Assembly: GCF_016405855.1 (NCBI RefSeq)
Contig: NZ_JAEFCA010000008.1
Span: forward strand, 124,001-188,000
Direction: 5' to 3'
Source of the DNA: Flavobacterium sp. IB48
Lineage (GTDB): Bacteria; Bacteroidota; Bacteroidia; Flavobacteriales; Flavobacteriaceae
Length of the DNA stretch: 64,000 nucleotides
Shown: in pieces, positions 32,335 to 41,575 of the stretch
Position numbering within the stretch: position 1 is the stretch's first letter
Layout of the letters: every line of letters begins with the position of its first letter
Translations under genes and position numbers: made by a program
The notes under the pieces: generated by a model
Seen by the model: only the letters and a program-made list of their open reading frames with translations
Databases searched by the model: none
What the model was told of the DNA's origin: nothing

Positions 32335-33364
32335 ATATTATAAATGAAAAAGCAAGCAGCCAAAATTGAATAATATCAGTATTGATTTTAAATTTTTGAG
32401 GCGAAAATCCGTAGTAGCTTTTGAAGGCCGCAGAAAAATGAGAAACGTCTTTGTAACCGCATTTGTATGCTGCTTCGCTTACTGTAGCGGTCTTGCTTTG
32501 AAACAATTTTTTGGCATGTTCCATTCTCAGTTTAATAATATAGCTTTTTACAGTGGTTCCAAAACAAGCTTTAAAGCCTTTTTTTAATTTGAATTCGTTT
32601 AACGAAATAAGTCTGGAAAGTTCAGGTAGAGTAGGAGTGTTTCGATAATCGTTTTCTAATATTTTTTTTGCTTCTAATAATTTGTTGTAATCTTCTTCGT
32701 TTATTTTTTCTGTTGGTAAGGGTTTGGTAATTAATGTTTCAAGTTGATGAATAAGAAGTTCTTTAATCTTACTTTCAATGTAAATTCTTTTTAAAACACC
32801 TTCTCTAGTACAATTTTTTATTTCTGATGTTACCCACTTAATTGGCGATGTAAACGGAAGATATTTAGAAGTTAGATAGCAAGATTGTTTTTGAAGGATT
32901 TTTTTTGAAAATTTTTCATGCAATTGCCAATCTTCATTTATGATATTGTAGTAAAACTCCTTGGATAAAATAATAGACATATAATTTACATCTTTATGAG
33001 CTGGAATTTTAAAAGACCCCTTAAAGTTATTGGTGTAAAAGATATTATGGGTGTTTTCTTTAGAATACTTTTCACTTTCCAATTGATCAATATGAGTCTC
33101 AACATTGCTACTGTAAATAAAATTCATAACAATCGATTCTTCATCAATTTCAAAAATAAGAGTTTTAGAATTTGAGAAATACAATTGTGTATCAAGGAGA
33201 ACCAATCCTTCTGTGATAAGATGACGACTGATTATTTTTTCTGAATCACCATTTTGTATGTTGACATTTTCCTCCGTTAAAACACTTTTCGGATAATATT
33301 TATCTCCAATTTGAATTTTAATTATAGGCGTTTCAGAGGTTAGAAGTGTGGCTTTGATTTTCAA
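32333..33364 (-). CDS. AraC family regulator, PchR-like
   Basis: A 343-residue regulator with a long N-terminal sensor (about 1-230) and a C-terminal HTH pair (about 235-330) carrying LRMEHAKKLF and VSEAAYKCGYKDVSHFSAAFK. Architecture and position beside a TonB receptor match PchR/YbtA-type regulators that respond to ferric siderophores. No ATG is available: upstream codons reach a stop first, so a TTG at 33364 is the likely start. It is divergent from the TonB receptor gene and shares a promoter region with a 20-bp direct repeat. Confidence 0.88.
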   Translation of the reverse strand: MKIKATLLTSETPIIKIQIGDKYYPKSVLTEENVNIQNGDSEKIISRHLITEGLVLLDTQLYFSNSKTLIFEIDEESIVMNFIYSSNVETHIDQLESEKYSKENTHNIFYTNNFKGSFKIPAHKDVNYMSIILSKEFYYNIINEDWQLHEKFSKKILQKQSCYLTSKYLPFTSPIKWVTSEIKNCTREGVLKRIYIESKIKELLIHQLETLITKPLPTEKINEEDYNKLLEAKKILENDYRNTPTLPELSRLISLNEFKLKKGFKACFGTTVKSYIIKLRMEHAKKLFQSKTATVSEAAYKCGYKDVSHFSAAFKSYYGFSPQKFKINTDIIQFWLLAFSFII

Positions 33365-33401
33365 AATATAATCCGTTTTTACAAAATAATAATCCGTTTT
33401 T
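33362..33401. promoter_or_regulatory. Direct repeat, likely AraC-type operator
   Basis: Two near-identical copies, at 33362-33380 and 33382-33401, share CAAAATA and ATAATCCGTTTTT. The 13-bp parts repeat with a 21-bp period, two helical turns, as AraC-family half-sites do. The first copy overlaps the TTG start of the AraC gene, so binding could both autoregulate and activate the divergent TonB receptor. Confidence 0.55.
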
Positions 33402-33428
33402 CCCTATCTTTTTTGAAGACGTTGATGG

Positions 33429-33466
33429 TACTTTTGCTGCAAAGTTATTTATAATTAGTCTAATTA
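33429..33466 (+). promoter_or_regulatory. TonB receptor -7 box and palindrome
   Basis: A consensus -7 box TACTTTTG is at 33429-33436, without a good -33 box, as expected for an activated promoter. TAATTAGtCTAATTA (33452-33466) is a perfect 7-1-7 inverted repeat near the presumed transcript start, 5 bp before the ATG. It may be a Fur-type iron operator; that identity is inference. Confidence 0.5.
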
Positions 33467-33471
33467 AAGAT

Positions 33472-35862
33472 ATGTCAACTCAAAAATTTTTATTTGCCAG
33501 TTTATTTTTTCTATCCGCGTTCTTATCATTTTCCCAGCAAAATCAAGGCTTTGCAGTGACTGGTCAAGTTGCTGAAAAATCTGGAGCAACGATTCCGTTT
33601 GCGACAGTATTTATTGAAAAAACGAATTTAAGTATGATTTCCGACGAAAACGGGAACTTCAGTTTCAAAAATGTTCCATCTGGAAAACACACTTTGAAAA
33701 TTTCTGCAATAGGATTTTCAACTTTAAAAAAATCGATAGACGTTTCTGGCAATCCTGTAAATGTTTCCATTCATTTAGAAAGCGAATTAAATGAATTAGA
33801 AAGCGTTACAGTGATGGGCCGTACTGCAACCGATAAAGTAAATAAACAAGCCTATAGTGTTACTGCAATTGATGCTAAAAAACTTCATAATACAACATTA
33901 GATCTTTCGCATGCTTTAGACAGAGTTTCGGGAGTTCGTGTTCGGGAACAGGGTGGAGTAGGTTCTCAGTCAGAACTTTCTATTAATGGTTTCTCTGGAA
34001 ATCAAATTAAGGTCTTTATTGACGGTATGCCGATGGAAAACTTTGGTTCTTCTTTTCAGCTAAACAATATTCCAATCAACCTTGCTGACCGTGTAGAAGT
34101 TTACAAAGGTGTAGTGCCAATCTGGCTTGGAGGCGATGCTTTGGGAGGTGCTGTAAATATTGTTACAAACACAAAACCAAGAACCTATTTTGATGCTTCT
34201 TATTCATTTGGATCTTTTAATACGCATAAAACTGCTATCAATGCTGGGTATACTGCAAAAAGTGGTTTTACAACTGAGATTAATGTTTTTCAAAACTATT
34301 CAGATAATAATTACTGGGTAAATGTTGAAGCGGCAGATTTAAAAACAGGTGAATATTTTCCAAATGCAAGACTAAGAAGGTTTCATGATACCTATCATAA
34401 CGAAACTGCAATTGTAAATATTGGTATTACTGGAAAAAAATACGCCGATAAATTAATGATTGGTTTTACAGGAGGACAAAATAAAGCAGATATTCAGACT
34501 GGTGCTAGAATGAAAGCTGTTTTTGGCAGCCGTTATAGACAAGGTAATATCTTAATGCCTACTATTAAATATCAAGTAAAAGATTTGTTTACAAAAGGCT
34601 TAAATGTATACGTTAATGGTAATTACAATTTTGGTGAAGAACAAACTGTAGATACTGTATTTATCAAATACAATTGGTTTGGAGATTACATTAAATATAA
34701 CGGAGAAGGAGGCGAAAAGCAAAGAACTTTAATGAAAATGCGTGATCATAATGGTATTGTAAATGCTAACGCAACTTATAGTCTAGGCGAACGCCACTCT
34801 TTTATGCTTAATAACACTTTTACGACTTTTGATCGTAAGCAGGAAGATGAATTAGTGCCTGAATCTATTGCTTATCAGCAGCCTAGAAAAACACAGAAAA
34901 ATATTTTAGGTCTTGGTTATAAGTTCGATTATAACAAAAAATGGAGTACTTCTGTATTTTTAAAAAACTATGATTTATATACTAAATATTCAAGAAGTTA
35001 TAATCCAAGTGGAAATGCTGGAGATATAGCGTATCAACAATTTGAAGATAAAACTTCTACGCTAGGATACGGACTTGCAAGTAGTTATTACTTAAAACAA
35101 AATTTGCAGTTAAAAGCTTCTTTTGAAAAAAGTTATCGTCTTCCAAACTCTCAAGAACTTTTTGGAAGTCCAAACGATAATATTGCGTCAAATATCGATT
35201 TAAAACCAGAATCTAGCTACAACTATAATTTAGGAGCTAGCTACCAGACGAACTTTAATAAAGTTAATGCATTAACATTTGACATCAACTTTATGTATCG
35301 TGATGCCAGAGATTTTATTCGTAACACATTGTTTACAAATCAGGTAGATAGTTATTCTGTAAATCTTGGAAAAATGACCAATTACGGTGTTGATGGAGAG
35401 ATAAGATATTCGTACAGAAAAAGGTTTACAAGTGGTTTCAATATGACGTATCAAAATTTGCGTAATATGACTAAATACGAGCCAGAACAAACAATTGTAT
35501 CTTGGTTTTATAAAGACAGAATTCCAAACATACCCTATATGTTTGGTAATGTTGATGCTACTGTATTTTTTAACGATGTATTCAGACAAGGCAATAATTT
35601 ATCTGTTGGGTATAATCTACTTTATGTACATACCTATTATTTGTCATGGCCAAGTATGGGAACAAAGGACGGAAAATTAGAAATTCCAGTGCAGTATAAT
35701 CATGATCTTAATTTAGTTTATACAATGGCAGATGGTAAGTATAATATCGCTTTAGAATGCAAAAACGTCCTAGATAATAAGCTATACGATAATTTTTCAC
35801 TACAAAAACCAAGCAGAGCTTTCTATATAAAATTCAGATATTTTTTCACCAAATCAAATTAA
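33472..35862 (+). CDS. TonB-dependent receptor, iron/siderophore type
   Basis: A 796-residue outer-membrane receptor. After a signal peptide (to about SFSQQ, residue 23) comes a carboxypeptidase-like regulatory domain (about 28-110), the plug (about 128-235, GVRVREQGGVGSQSELSING and VEVYKGVVPIWLGGDALGGAVNI), and a beta barrel ending in Phe-Thr-Lys-Ser-Asn. The plug style is that of FecA/siderophore receptors rather than SusC. It heads an operon with a DUF4374 lipoprotein and a PepSY membrane protein, a combination seen in Bacteroidota siderophore loci. Confidence 0.92.
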   Translation: MSTQKFLFASLFFLSAFLSFSQQNQGFAVTGQVAEKSGATIPFATVFIEKTNLSMISDENGNFSFKNVPSGKHTLKISAIGFSTLKKSIDVSGNPVNVSIHLESELNELESVTVMGRTATDKVNKQAYSVTAIDAKKLHNTTLDLSHALDRVSGVRVREQGGVGSQSELSINGFSGNQIKVFIDGMPMENFGSSFQLNNIPINLADRVEVYKGVVPIWLGGDALGGAVNIVTNTKPRTYFDASYSFGSFNTHKTAINAGYTAKSGFTTEINVFQNYSDNNYWVNVEAADLKTGEYFPNARLRRFHDTYHNETAIVNIGITGKKYADKLMIGFTGGQNKADIQTGARMKAVFGSRYRQGNILMPTIKYQVKDLFTKGLNVYVNGNYNFGEEQTVDTVFIKYNWFGDYIKYNGEGGEKQRTLMKMRDHNGIVNANATYSLGERHSFMLNNTFTTFDRKQEDELVPESIAYQQPRKTQKNILGLGYKFDYNKKWSTSVFLKNYDLYTKYSRSYNPSGNAGDIAYQQFEDKTSTLGYGLASSYYLKQNLQLKASFEKSYRLPNSQELFGSPNDNIASNIDLKPESSYNYNLGASYQTNFNKVNALTFDINFMYRDARDFIRNTLFTNQVDSYSVNLGKMTNYGVDGEIRYSYRKRFTSGFNMTYQNLRNMTKYEPEQTIVSWFYKDRIPNIPYMFGNVDATVFFNDVFRQGNNLSVGYNLLYVHTYYLSWPSMGTKDGKLEIPVQYNHDLNLVYTMADGKYNIALECKNVLDNKLYDNFSLQKPSRAFYIKFRYFFTKSN

Positions 35863-35886
35863 TAAAATTTTAAATCCATAATAATT

Positions 35887-37119
35887 ATGAAAAGAGGTAG
35901 CAAATTAGCTTTATTCGCAGCTTTTATAGCTTTTACAACATTCTCATGTAGCAGTGACGAAAATTCAGGAAACGGAACTGGTGGCGGAGTTGATACTGGT
36001 AAAACGAAATATATCATTACAGCAACTACTGGAGCGGTTGGAATTGCAGATTATTTATTAACTGCAGACGATGTGACAACAGGTACAGTAAGTACAATTG
36101 GTAATGGTATTGAACAAGACGGAACTTACCGTTATTATATTACAGCTGAAAATAACTTTTTTAGTTTATTATACGGACAAGGAAATCCAGGTGCTGTTAC
36201 TACTTACAACTTAACCGCTGAAGGTAAATTGCAGAAAAAATCTGATTTTCAGGCAGAAACTGTACACGTTTTCGCAGCTGTAAATAAAGATATCTTAACC
36301 GTAAAAGTTCCAAGAAGCGGTGCTGCATCTATTGCTCAAATGTATAAAATTGATGCTACAAAATCACTAATTACAGGTGAAGCTCAACAAGATACTAAAA
36401 TATTGGCTGGAAACGGAGAAAGGGCTTTCTTTACTTGGGCAACTCAAGTAGGAGACAAAGTATTTATGCCTTATATGAGTATTAAAGGAGATGGACTTGA
36501 TAACTTCGGGACAGCAAATCCAGACAGTACTTGGGTAGCAGTTTACAACTATCCAGAACTTAAATTAGAGAAAGTAATCAAAGATAACCGTACAAGTTAT
36601 TTAGGTGCTTACTTTACAAACGGATTATTTCAAGATGAAAATGGAGATGCTTACGGATTCTCTGGAGCAATTGCAACAAGCAATACTGTGATGACTTCTA
36701 CAAAACCATCTGCAGTTGTAAAAATCAAAAAAGGAACTACAGAGTTTGATAAATCTTATTTCTTTAATGTTCAAGAAAAATCAGGAGGATACAAAATTTC
36801 TTCTACAACTTACATTTCTAAAGGTAAATTCTTATTGTTAATGTATGGAAACGTTGGAAAAAATAATGGCGCAGTTAAAATGGCTATTGCTGATGTTTAT
36901 AACCAAACTTTTACATGGGTAACAAATACGCCTGAAACATTAACTTCTGTTACAAGTCGTTACAATATCACTACAGAAGATGGAAATTCTGCTATTATTG
37001 GAGTTAATACTCCAGAGGGAAGCTGGATTTATACTGTTAACGGTACTACTGCTGTAGCAACAAGAGGTATGAAAGTTGAAGGAGGTCAAATTACTGCAAT
37101 TCAGAAATTAAAATACTAA
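35887..37119 (+). CDS. DUF4374 family lipoprotein
   Basis: A 410-residue lipoprotein (lipobox FSCSS, Cys21) with a Gly/Asn-rich linker, then beta-propeller-like repeats throughout. DUF4374 proteins are regularly coded after siderophore TonB receptors and probably help bind or release ferric siderophore at the cell surface or in the periplasm. It starts 24 bp after the receptor and is followed by a strong terminator, so the PepSY gene may depend partly on read-through. Confidence 0.82.
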   Translation: MKRGSKLALFAAFIAFTTFSCSSDENSGNGTGGGVDTGKTKYIITATTGAVGIADYLLTADDVTTGTVSTIGNGIEQDGTYRYYITAENNFFSLLYGQGNPGAVTTYNLTAEGKLQKKSDFQAETVHVFAAVNKDILTVKVPRSGAASIAQMYKIDATKSLITGEAQQDTKILAGNGERAFFTWATQVGDKVFMPYMSIKGDGLDNFGTANPDSTWVAVYNYPELKLEKVIKDNRTSYLGAYFTNGLFQDENGDAYGFSGAIATSNTVMTSTKPSAVVKIKKGTTEFDKSYFFNVQEKSGGYKISSTTYISKGKFLLLMYGNVGKNNGAVKMAIADVYNQTFTWVTNTPETLTSVTSRYNITTEDGNSAIIGVNTPEGSWIYTVNGTTAVATRGMKVEGGQITAIQKLKY

Positions 37120-37126
37120 TTTTTTT

Positions 37127-37165
37127 GCCGTAAGTCCTCATTTTATGAGGGCTTGCGGTTTTTTT
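37127..37165 (+). terminator. Intra-operon terminator
   Basis: CCGTAAGTCCTCA and TGAGGGCTTGCGG pair over 13 bp, including two G-T wobbles, with a T7 run. It lies between the DUF4374 gene and the PepSY gene. Confidence 0.85.
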
Positions 37166-37190
37166 ATTTATCCTATTTATCTATCCAATT

Positions 37191-38624
37191 ATGTTTTCTT
37201 CTTCAAAACCAAATAATAAGAAAAAAAGTAAAAAGTCGCTTTTTAAGCGTATCATGGCCTGGCTGCATTTGTGGCTTGGTTTGGCATCAGGTATTATTGT
37301 AGTTATTGTCAGTCTTACAGGTTGCATTTATGTTTTCGAAAATGAAATCAAAGATTTTATTGAAGATTGGCGTTTTGTAAAGCCTCAGAAAGAGGCATTT
37401 TTACTTCCGTCTCAATTGGTTTCGATTGCAGATAAAAAAATGAAAGATAAGAAAGCTACAAGTGTAACTTTTGGTGCAAAAGATGAAGCTGCGATCGTAG
37501 GTTATTTTGTGGAGAAAAAAGATAATGGCGAAAGAGGAGATAAAGAAGAAAATAAAAAAGGTGAAAGGAGAAAAGATTTTGCTAAAAACGAAAGCAAAAA
37601 CGAAAAATCTGAGGTAAAAGCTCAGAAGAATGAAAAAGGTAAAGGCAAAGGAAAAGATGAAAAGCGTAAAGGAGGCAGAAGACAGGGAACTTTTATTAGC
37701 GTTTATATGAATCCATATACTGGAGATATATTAAATATAAAATCGGTTTCTAGAAGTGATTCTCCTGACTTTTTTAGATGGATTTTAAACGGACACCGCG
37801 CATTATGGCTTCCATATGATATTGGAAGGCCAATTGTTGGAGTCGCTGTTTTAATTTTTGTCGTATTATTAATATCGGGCATCGTTTTGTGGTGGCCGAC
37901 AAAATGGATTAAATCTATTATTGATAAAAGTTTTAAAATTAAATGGGATGCTAGTTTTAAACGTGTCAATTATGATATGCATAACGTATTCGGTTTTTAC
38001 AGCTGCATCTTCCTGTTTTTTATTGCCATAACTGGTTTAGTATGGAGCTTTGGATGGTGGAGTAAATCTTTATATTGGGTTACATCTGGAGGAAAACCGT
38101 TGACAGAAAGTCGCGAATCTCCAAAATCGGATACAACCAATGTAAAAACATTCAATATCACTACAGCTGATAAAGTTTTATTGAATTTAAGAAAAGAAAA
38201 TCCTCAAGCTGCAGGAATTATGATTAGTATTCCAGGAAAGCCGGCAGATCCAATTGGTGCTTTTGTTTACAAGCAAAGACACACTTTTTATAATATGGAT
38301 AGATATAGTTTTGATCAGCAGAGTTTGAAAGAAATTTCGATTAAAACACCTTTTTCAGGAAAGTATATTGAAGCGAATATTCCAGACAAAATCAGACGTA
38401 TGAATTACGATATTCACGTAGGAAGTGTACTGGGGCTTACAGGGAAAATTATTGCATTTTTGGCTAGTTTAATTTCGGCCAGTTTGCCCATTACAGGATT
38501 TATTATTTGGTGGGGAAAACAGAAATTTGGTAAAAAGAAACCTGCTGCAAAACCAAAAGTGGCAAGTAAAGCAATTCCCGTTCCTAAACTGAAAAATACA
38601 GCAGAGCAAGAAATCACTGCTTAA
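37191..38624 (+). CDS. PepSY-associated transmembrane protein (PiuB-like)
   Basis: A 477-residue inner-membrane protein with helices near 23-47, 215-235, 265-290 and 405-435 and PepSY-type periplasmic parts. Family members work beside siderophore receptors and are thought to reduce or release iron from imported chelates. An unusual stretch of about 57 residues at 109-165 is almost entirely Lys, Glu, Asn, Arg and Gly (for example KGKGKGKDEKRKGGRR), inserted in the first periplasmic loop. The gene follows a terminator, so expression may be lower than that of the receptor. Confidence 0.88.
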   Translation: MFSSSKPNNKKKSKKSLFKRIMAWLHLWLGLASGIIVVIVSLTGCIYVFENEIKDFIEDWRFVKPQKEAFLLPSQLVSIADKKMKDKKATSVTFGAKDEAAIVGYFVEKKDNGERGDKEENKKGERRKDFAKNESKNEKSEVKAQKNEKGKGKGKDEKRKGGRRQGTFISVYMNPYTGDILNIKSVSRSDSPDFFRWILNGHRALWLPYDIGRPIVGVAVLIFVVLLISGIVLWWPTKWIKSIIDKSFKIKWDASFKRVNYDMHNVFGFYSCIFLFFIAITGLVWSFGWWSKSLYWVTSGGKPLTESRESPKSDTTNVKTFNITTADKVLLNLRKENPQAAGIMISIPGKPADPIGAFVYKQRHTFYNMDRYSFDQQSLKEISIKTPFSGKYIEANIPDKIRRMNYDIHVGSVLGLTGKIIAFLASLISASLPITGFIIWWGKQKFGKKKPAAKPKVASKAIPVPKLKNTAEQEITA

Positions 38625-38675
38625 ACATATAAAATTGGTTTTTATAATTCCTTTTTTGTTTTTTTTTTTTTGATA

Positions 38676-38705
38676 AAAGGCAAAACTTTTACAAGTTTTG
38701 CCTTT
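38676..38705. terminator. Bidirectional terminator
   Basis: AAAGGCAAAACTT and AAGTTTTGCCTTT pair over 13 bp with a 4-nt loop. T-rich runs follow on both strands. It separates the convergent PepSY and esterase genes. Confidence 0.85.
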
Positions 38706-38712
38706 CTTTTTT

Positions 38713-39651
38713 TTAATTATATCCGTTTGCTTTTAGCCATTCAGCACAATCTCTAGTCCAGAATTTGTTGGTGTCGCTTACACCTAAACCAAATCCGTGG
38801 CCTCCTTTTTCATAGATATGCATCTCTGCCGAAACTCCATTTTTCTTTAAAGCTAAATAGTAATTAATACTGTTTTCTGGTATAACAACAGTATCATCTG
38901 TAGCATGAATTAAGAAAGTAGGAGGCGTTTTAGAAGTCACTCTCTTTTCGTTTGAATAAGCATCTATTAACTCTTTTGAAGGATTGTTTCCGAGCAAATT
39001 GGTTTGAGAGCCTTTGTGGGTAATTGCATTTTCCATTGAAATTACAGGATAAATCAACAATGAAAAATCAGGACGAGCACTAACCTTATAATCAGATTCA
39101 TAAACTTTATCGTCATAATGAGTCGATGCGGTCGAAGCCAAATGCCCTCCGGCTGAAAAGCCTAAAATTCCAACCTTGTTTGGATCAATATTCCATTTTG
39201 CTGCATTTTGCCTTACGTAGCGAATAGCCTCCTGTGCATCTTGCAATGGTCCAACGGTTTTATTTTTCATGGTTAAATCAGTTGGTATTCTGTATTTTAA
39301 AACAAATGCAGTGATTCCTAAACTATTAAACCATTCAGCGACTTTTGTTCCTTCTTTATCAAACGCTAAATGTGTGTAACCTCCGCCTGGGCAAATTACA
39401 ACTGCAGTCTGATTTGGTTTTGTTTCTTTCGGAATAAAAATGCTTAAAGTAGGAACAGAAACCTGACTTGTACTTTGCATTTTTCCATCTTTTAGTTCTG
39501 GCTTTTCTTTATACTCTGGTGCTTTTATTTCGTCTGGAATTTTATTCCAAAGCGCAATCACTTGATTTTGTGCATTCATAGAAAATAGTCCTGAAAAAAG
39601 AAGAAAGCTAGTAGCGATTCTTTTTAACGATTGTGTTTTTATTGTTTTCAA
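38713..39651 (-). CDS. Alpha/beta hydrolase, probable carbohydrate esterase
   Basis: A 312-residue exported hydrolase (signal peptide to about MNAQ, residue 28). The oxyanion stretch PGGGYTHLA is near 88-96, the nucleophile Ser166 sits in GFSAGGH, the acid in ATDDT (about 252-256) and the His in GGHGFG. The BD-FAE/acetylxylan esterase-like family removes acetyl or feruloyl groups from polysaccharides. It borders the pectin/uronate cluster but is on the opposite strand; no copy of the LacI operator is seen before it. Confidence 0.82.
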   Translation of the reverse strand: MKTIKTQSLKRIATSFLLFSGLFSMNAQNQVIALWNKIPDEIKAPEYKEKPELKDGKMQSTSQVSVPTLSIFIPKETKPNQTAVVICPGGGYTHLAFDKEGTKVAEWFNSLGITAFVLKYRIPTDLTMKNKTVGPLQDAQEAIRYVRQNAAKWNIDPNKVGILGFSAGGHLASTASTHYDDKVYESDYKVSARPDFSLLIYPVISMENAITHKGSQTNLLGNNPSKELIDAYSNEKRVTSKTPPTFLIHATDDTVVIPENSINYYLALKKNGVSAEMHIYEKGGHGFGLGVSDTNKFWTRDCAEWLKANGYN

Positions 39652-39906
39652 TTTTACTTTTAATTAATTGTTTTACAGTTGGTTATTTGGTTTTATGATA
39701 GAAATTCAGTATTTAGAATTTAAAAGATAAAAATAAGGAGAAATATAATTGCAAAACATGTGTTTCGGGACAATTTTACCCCATAAAAAGGATGAATTTC
39801 GCCTATTAGCTTTTAACAAATATATTGTTTAATGTGTAGTTTTGTATTCTTTTTTTTATGTATTATGTTTATTTTAGAAGCTAAAATATTTTTTTATACA
39901 ATATTA

Positions 39907-39951
39907 TTTGGATTATACAGATTAAAAACTATATTTGTGCAATCGATTACA
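39907..39951 (+). promoter_or_regulatory. Promoter and LacI-type operator of the uronate transporter operon
   Basis: The -33 box TTTG (39907-39910), a 19-bp spacer and the perfect -7 box TATATTTG (39930-39937) are followed at once by the palindrome TGCAATCGATTACA (39938-39951). A repressor bound there would block the start site. The transcript would carry a leader of about 115 nt before the first MFS gene. The rest of the 400-bp gap shows nothing else. Confidence 0.7.
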
Positions 39952-40059
39952 TTATTTCTTTTTAAAGGTGTTAATATATTGATTGTATTATTTTTAGAAA
40001 GCAGTAAATATAGTCTTTTAAGATTACCAAAAATTACAAAACTATAATACCCACTTACT

Positions 40060-41529
40060 ATGAATCAAACCGAAACTGTTGCTGTAAATCAAGGCATCAA
40101 AACAACTGGAAAATACCGTTGGAGTATTTGTGCATTGCTATTTTTTGCAACTACAATTAATTACCTAGATCGACAAGTACTGTCGTTAACATGGAGCGAT
40201 TTTATTGCGCCAGAATTTCACTGGACTAACAACGACTACGGAAATATTACCGCTTTGTTTTCTATTTTTTATGCAGTTTCATTATTGTTTGCGGGTCGAT
40301 TTGTAGATTGGTTGGATACTAAAAAAGGATTTCTTTGGGCAATCGGAATCTGGTCAGTTGGAGCCTGTCTTCATGCATTCTGTGGTATTGCAACTTCAGG
40401 AATTATTACAGGAGAATGGTTTGTGGGCTTTCATGGTTCAAAAGAAATAATTAGTACAATAAGCGATACAGCATTGGTAATCAATGTAAGTGTTGCTTTA
40501 TTTATTTTTGCTCGTTTCGTTTTAGCAGTTGGAGAAGCAGGAAACTTCCCTGCAGCGATTAAAACAACAGCAGAATATTTTCCTAAAAAAGACAGAGCTT
40601 TTGCAACGAGTATTTTTAATGCAGGAGCTACAGTTGGAGCTTTAGCAGCGCCAATTACAATTCCGTTTATCGCAAAATCATTCGGATGGGAAATGTCATT
40701 TATTATCATTGGAGCTTTGGGATTTGTTTGGATGGGATTCTGGATGTTTATGTACGACAAACCAGAAAAACATACAAGAGTTTCTCAAGAAGAATTAGCT
40801 TATATTCAGCAAGATGATATTGCAGACAGCAAATTAGTTGGTTTCGTGCCAGAAACAAGTACAAAAGTTTCTTTAGCAGATTGCTTTAAATACAAACAAA
40901 CTTGGGCTTTTGCATTTGGTAAATTTATGACAGATGGTGTTTGGTGGTTCTTTTTATTCTGGACTCCAGCGTATTTAAGTTCTGTGTATGGAATGGATTC
41001 TACAGAAGCGGCATTGCCTTTATTTGTGCTTTACATGATCACATTATTATCCATTATTGGAGGTTGGTTGCCTACGTATTTCGTAGAGAAAAAAGGAATG
41101 AATCCGTACGAAGGAAGAATGAGAGCAATGTTAATATTTGCATTTTTCCCATTATTGGCTTTGATCGCACAGCCATTAGGATATATCAGTTATTGGGTTC
41201 CGGTAATTATTATTGGAATTGCGGGTGCTGCACACCAATCTTGGTCGGCAAATATTTTTACAACAGTAGGAGATATGTTCCCTAAAAAAGCTATTGCAAC
41301 CATTACGGGAATTGGAGGTTTAGCAGGTGGAGTTGGTTCAACGTTGATTAATAAAGGATCTGGAGTATTGTTTGATTATGCGAAAGATACCAATATGGCT
41401 TTTATGGGATTCAAAGGAATTGAGGCTGGATATTTTATCATATTTTCTATTTGTGCAGTTTGTTATTTAACAGGCTGGATTGTAATGAAAACATTGGTTC
41501 CAAAATACAGACCGATTACAGATCTCTAA
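40060..41529 (+). CDS. MFS transporter, hexuronate (ExuT-like)
   Basis: A 489-residue major facilitator with 12 predicted helices. The ACS-family signature NYLDRQVLS appears at 34-42 and GEAGNFPAAIK at 158-168. Placed before kduI, kduD, uxaC and kdgK, it most likely imports galacturonate, glucuronate or unsaturated oligouronides. Compared with the second MFS gene it has about 35 extra residues (about 111-146) between helices 3 and 4. It is the first gene after the operator-controlled promoter. Confidence 0.88.
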   Translation: MNQTETVAVNQGIKTTGKYRWSICALLFFATTINYLDRQVLSLTWSDFIAPEFHWTNNDYGNITALFSIFYAVSLLFAGRFVDWLDTKKGFLWAIGIWSVGACLHAFCGIATSGIITGEWFVGFHGSKEIISTISDTALVINVSVALFIFARFVLAVGEAGNFPAAIKTTAEYFPKKDRAFATSIFNAGATVGALAAPITIPFIAKSFGWEMSFIIIGALGFVWMGFWMFMYDKPEKHTRVSQEELAYIQQDDIADSKLVGFVPETSTKVSLADCFKYKQTWAFAFGKFMTDGVWWFFLFWTPAYLSSVYGMDSTEAALPLFVLYMITLLSIIGGWLPTYFVEKKGMNPYEGRMRAMLIFAFFPLLALIAQPLGYISYWVPVIIIGIAGAAHQSWSANIFTTVGDMFPKKAIATITGIGGLAGGVGSTLINKGSGVLFDYAKDTNMAFMGFKGIEAGYFIIFSICAVCYLTGWIVMKTLVPKYRPITDL

Positions 41530-41575
41530 AGAGATTTCTCAAAACTAACTAACCAACCTAAACCACAACCACATC

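Noticed and set aside
39832..40047. A 71-codon plus-strand frame before the first MFS gene
   Set aside because: It is made of AT-rich promoter and leader sequence, crosses the operator and is low in complexity.
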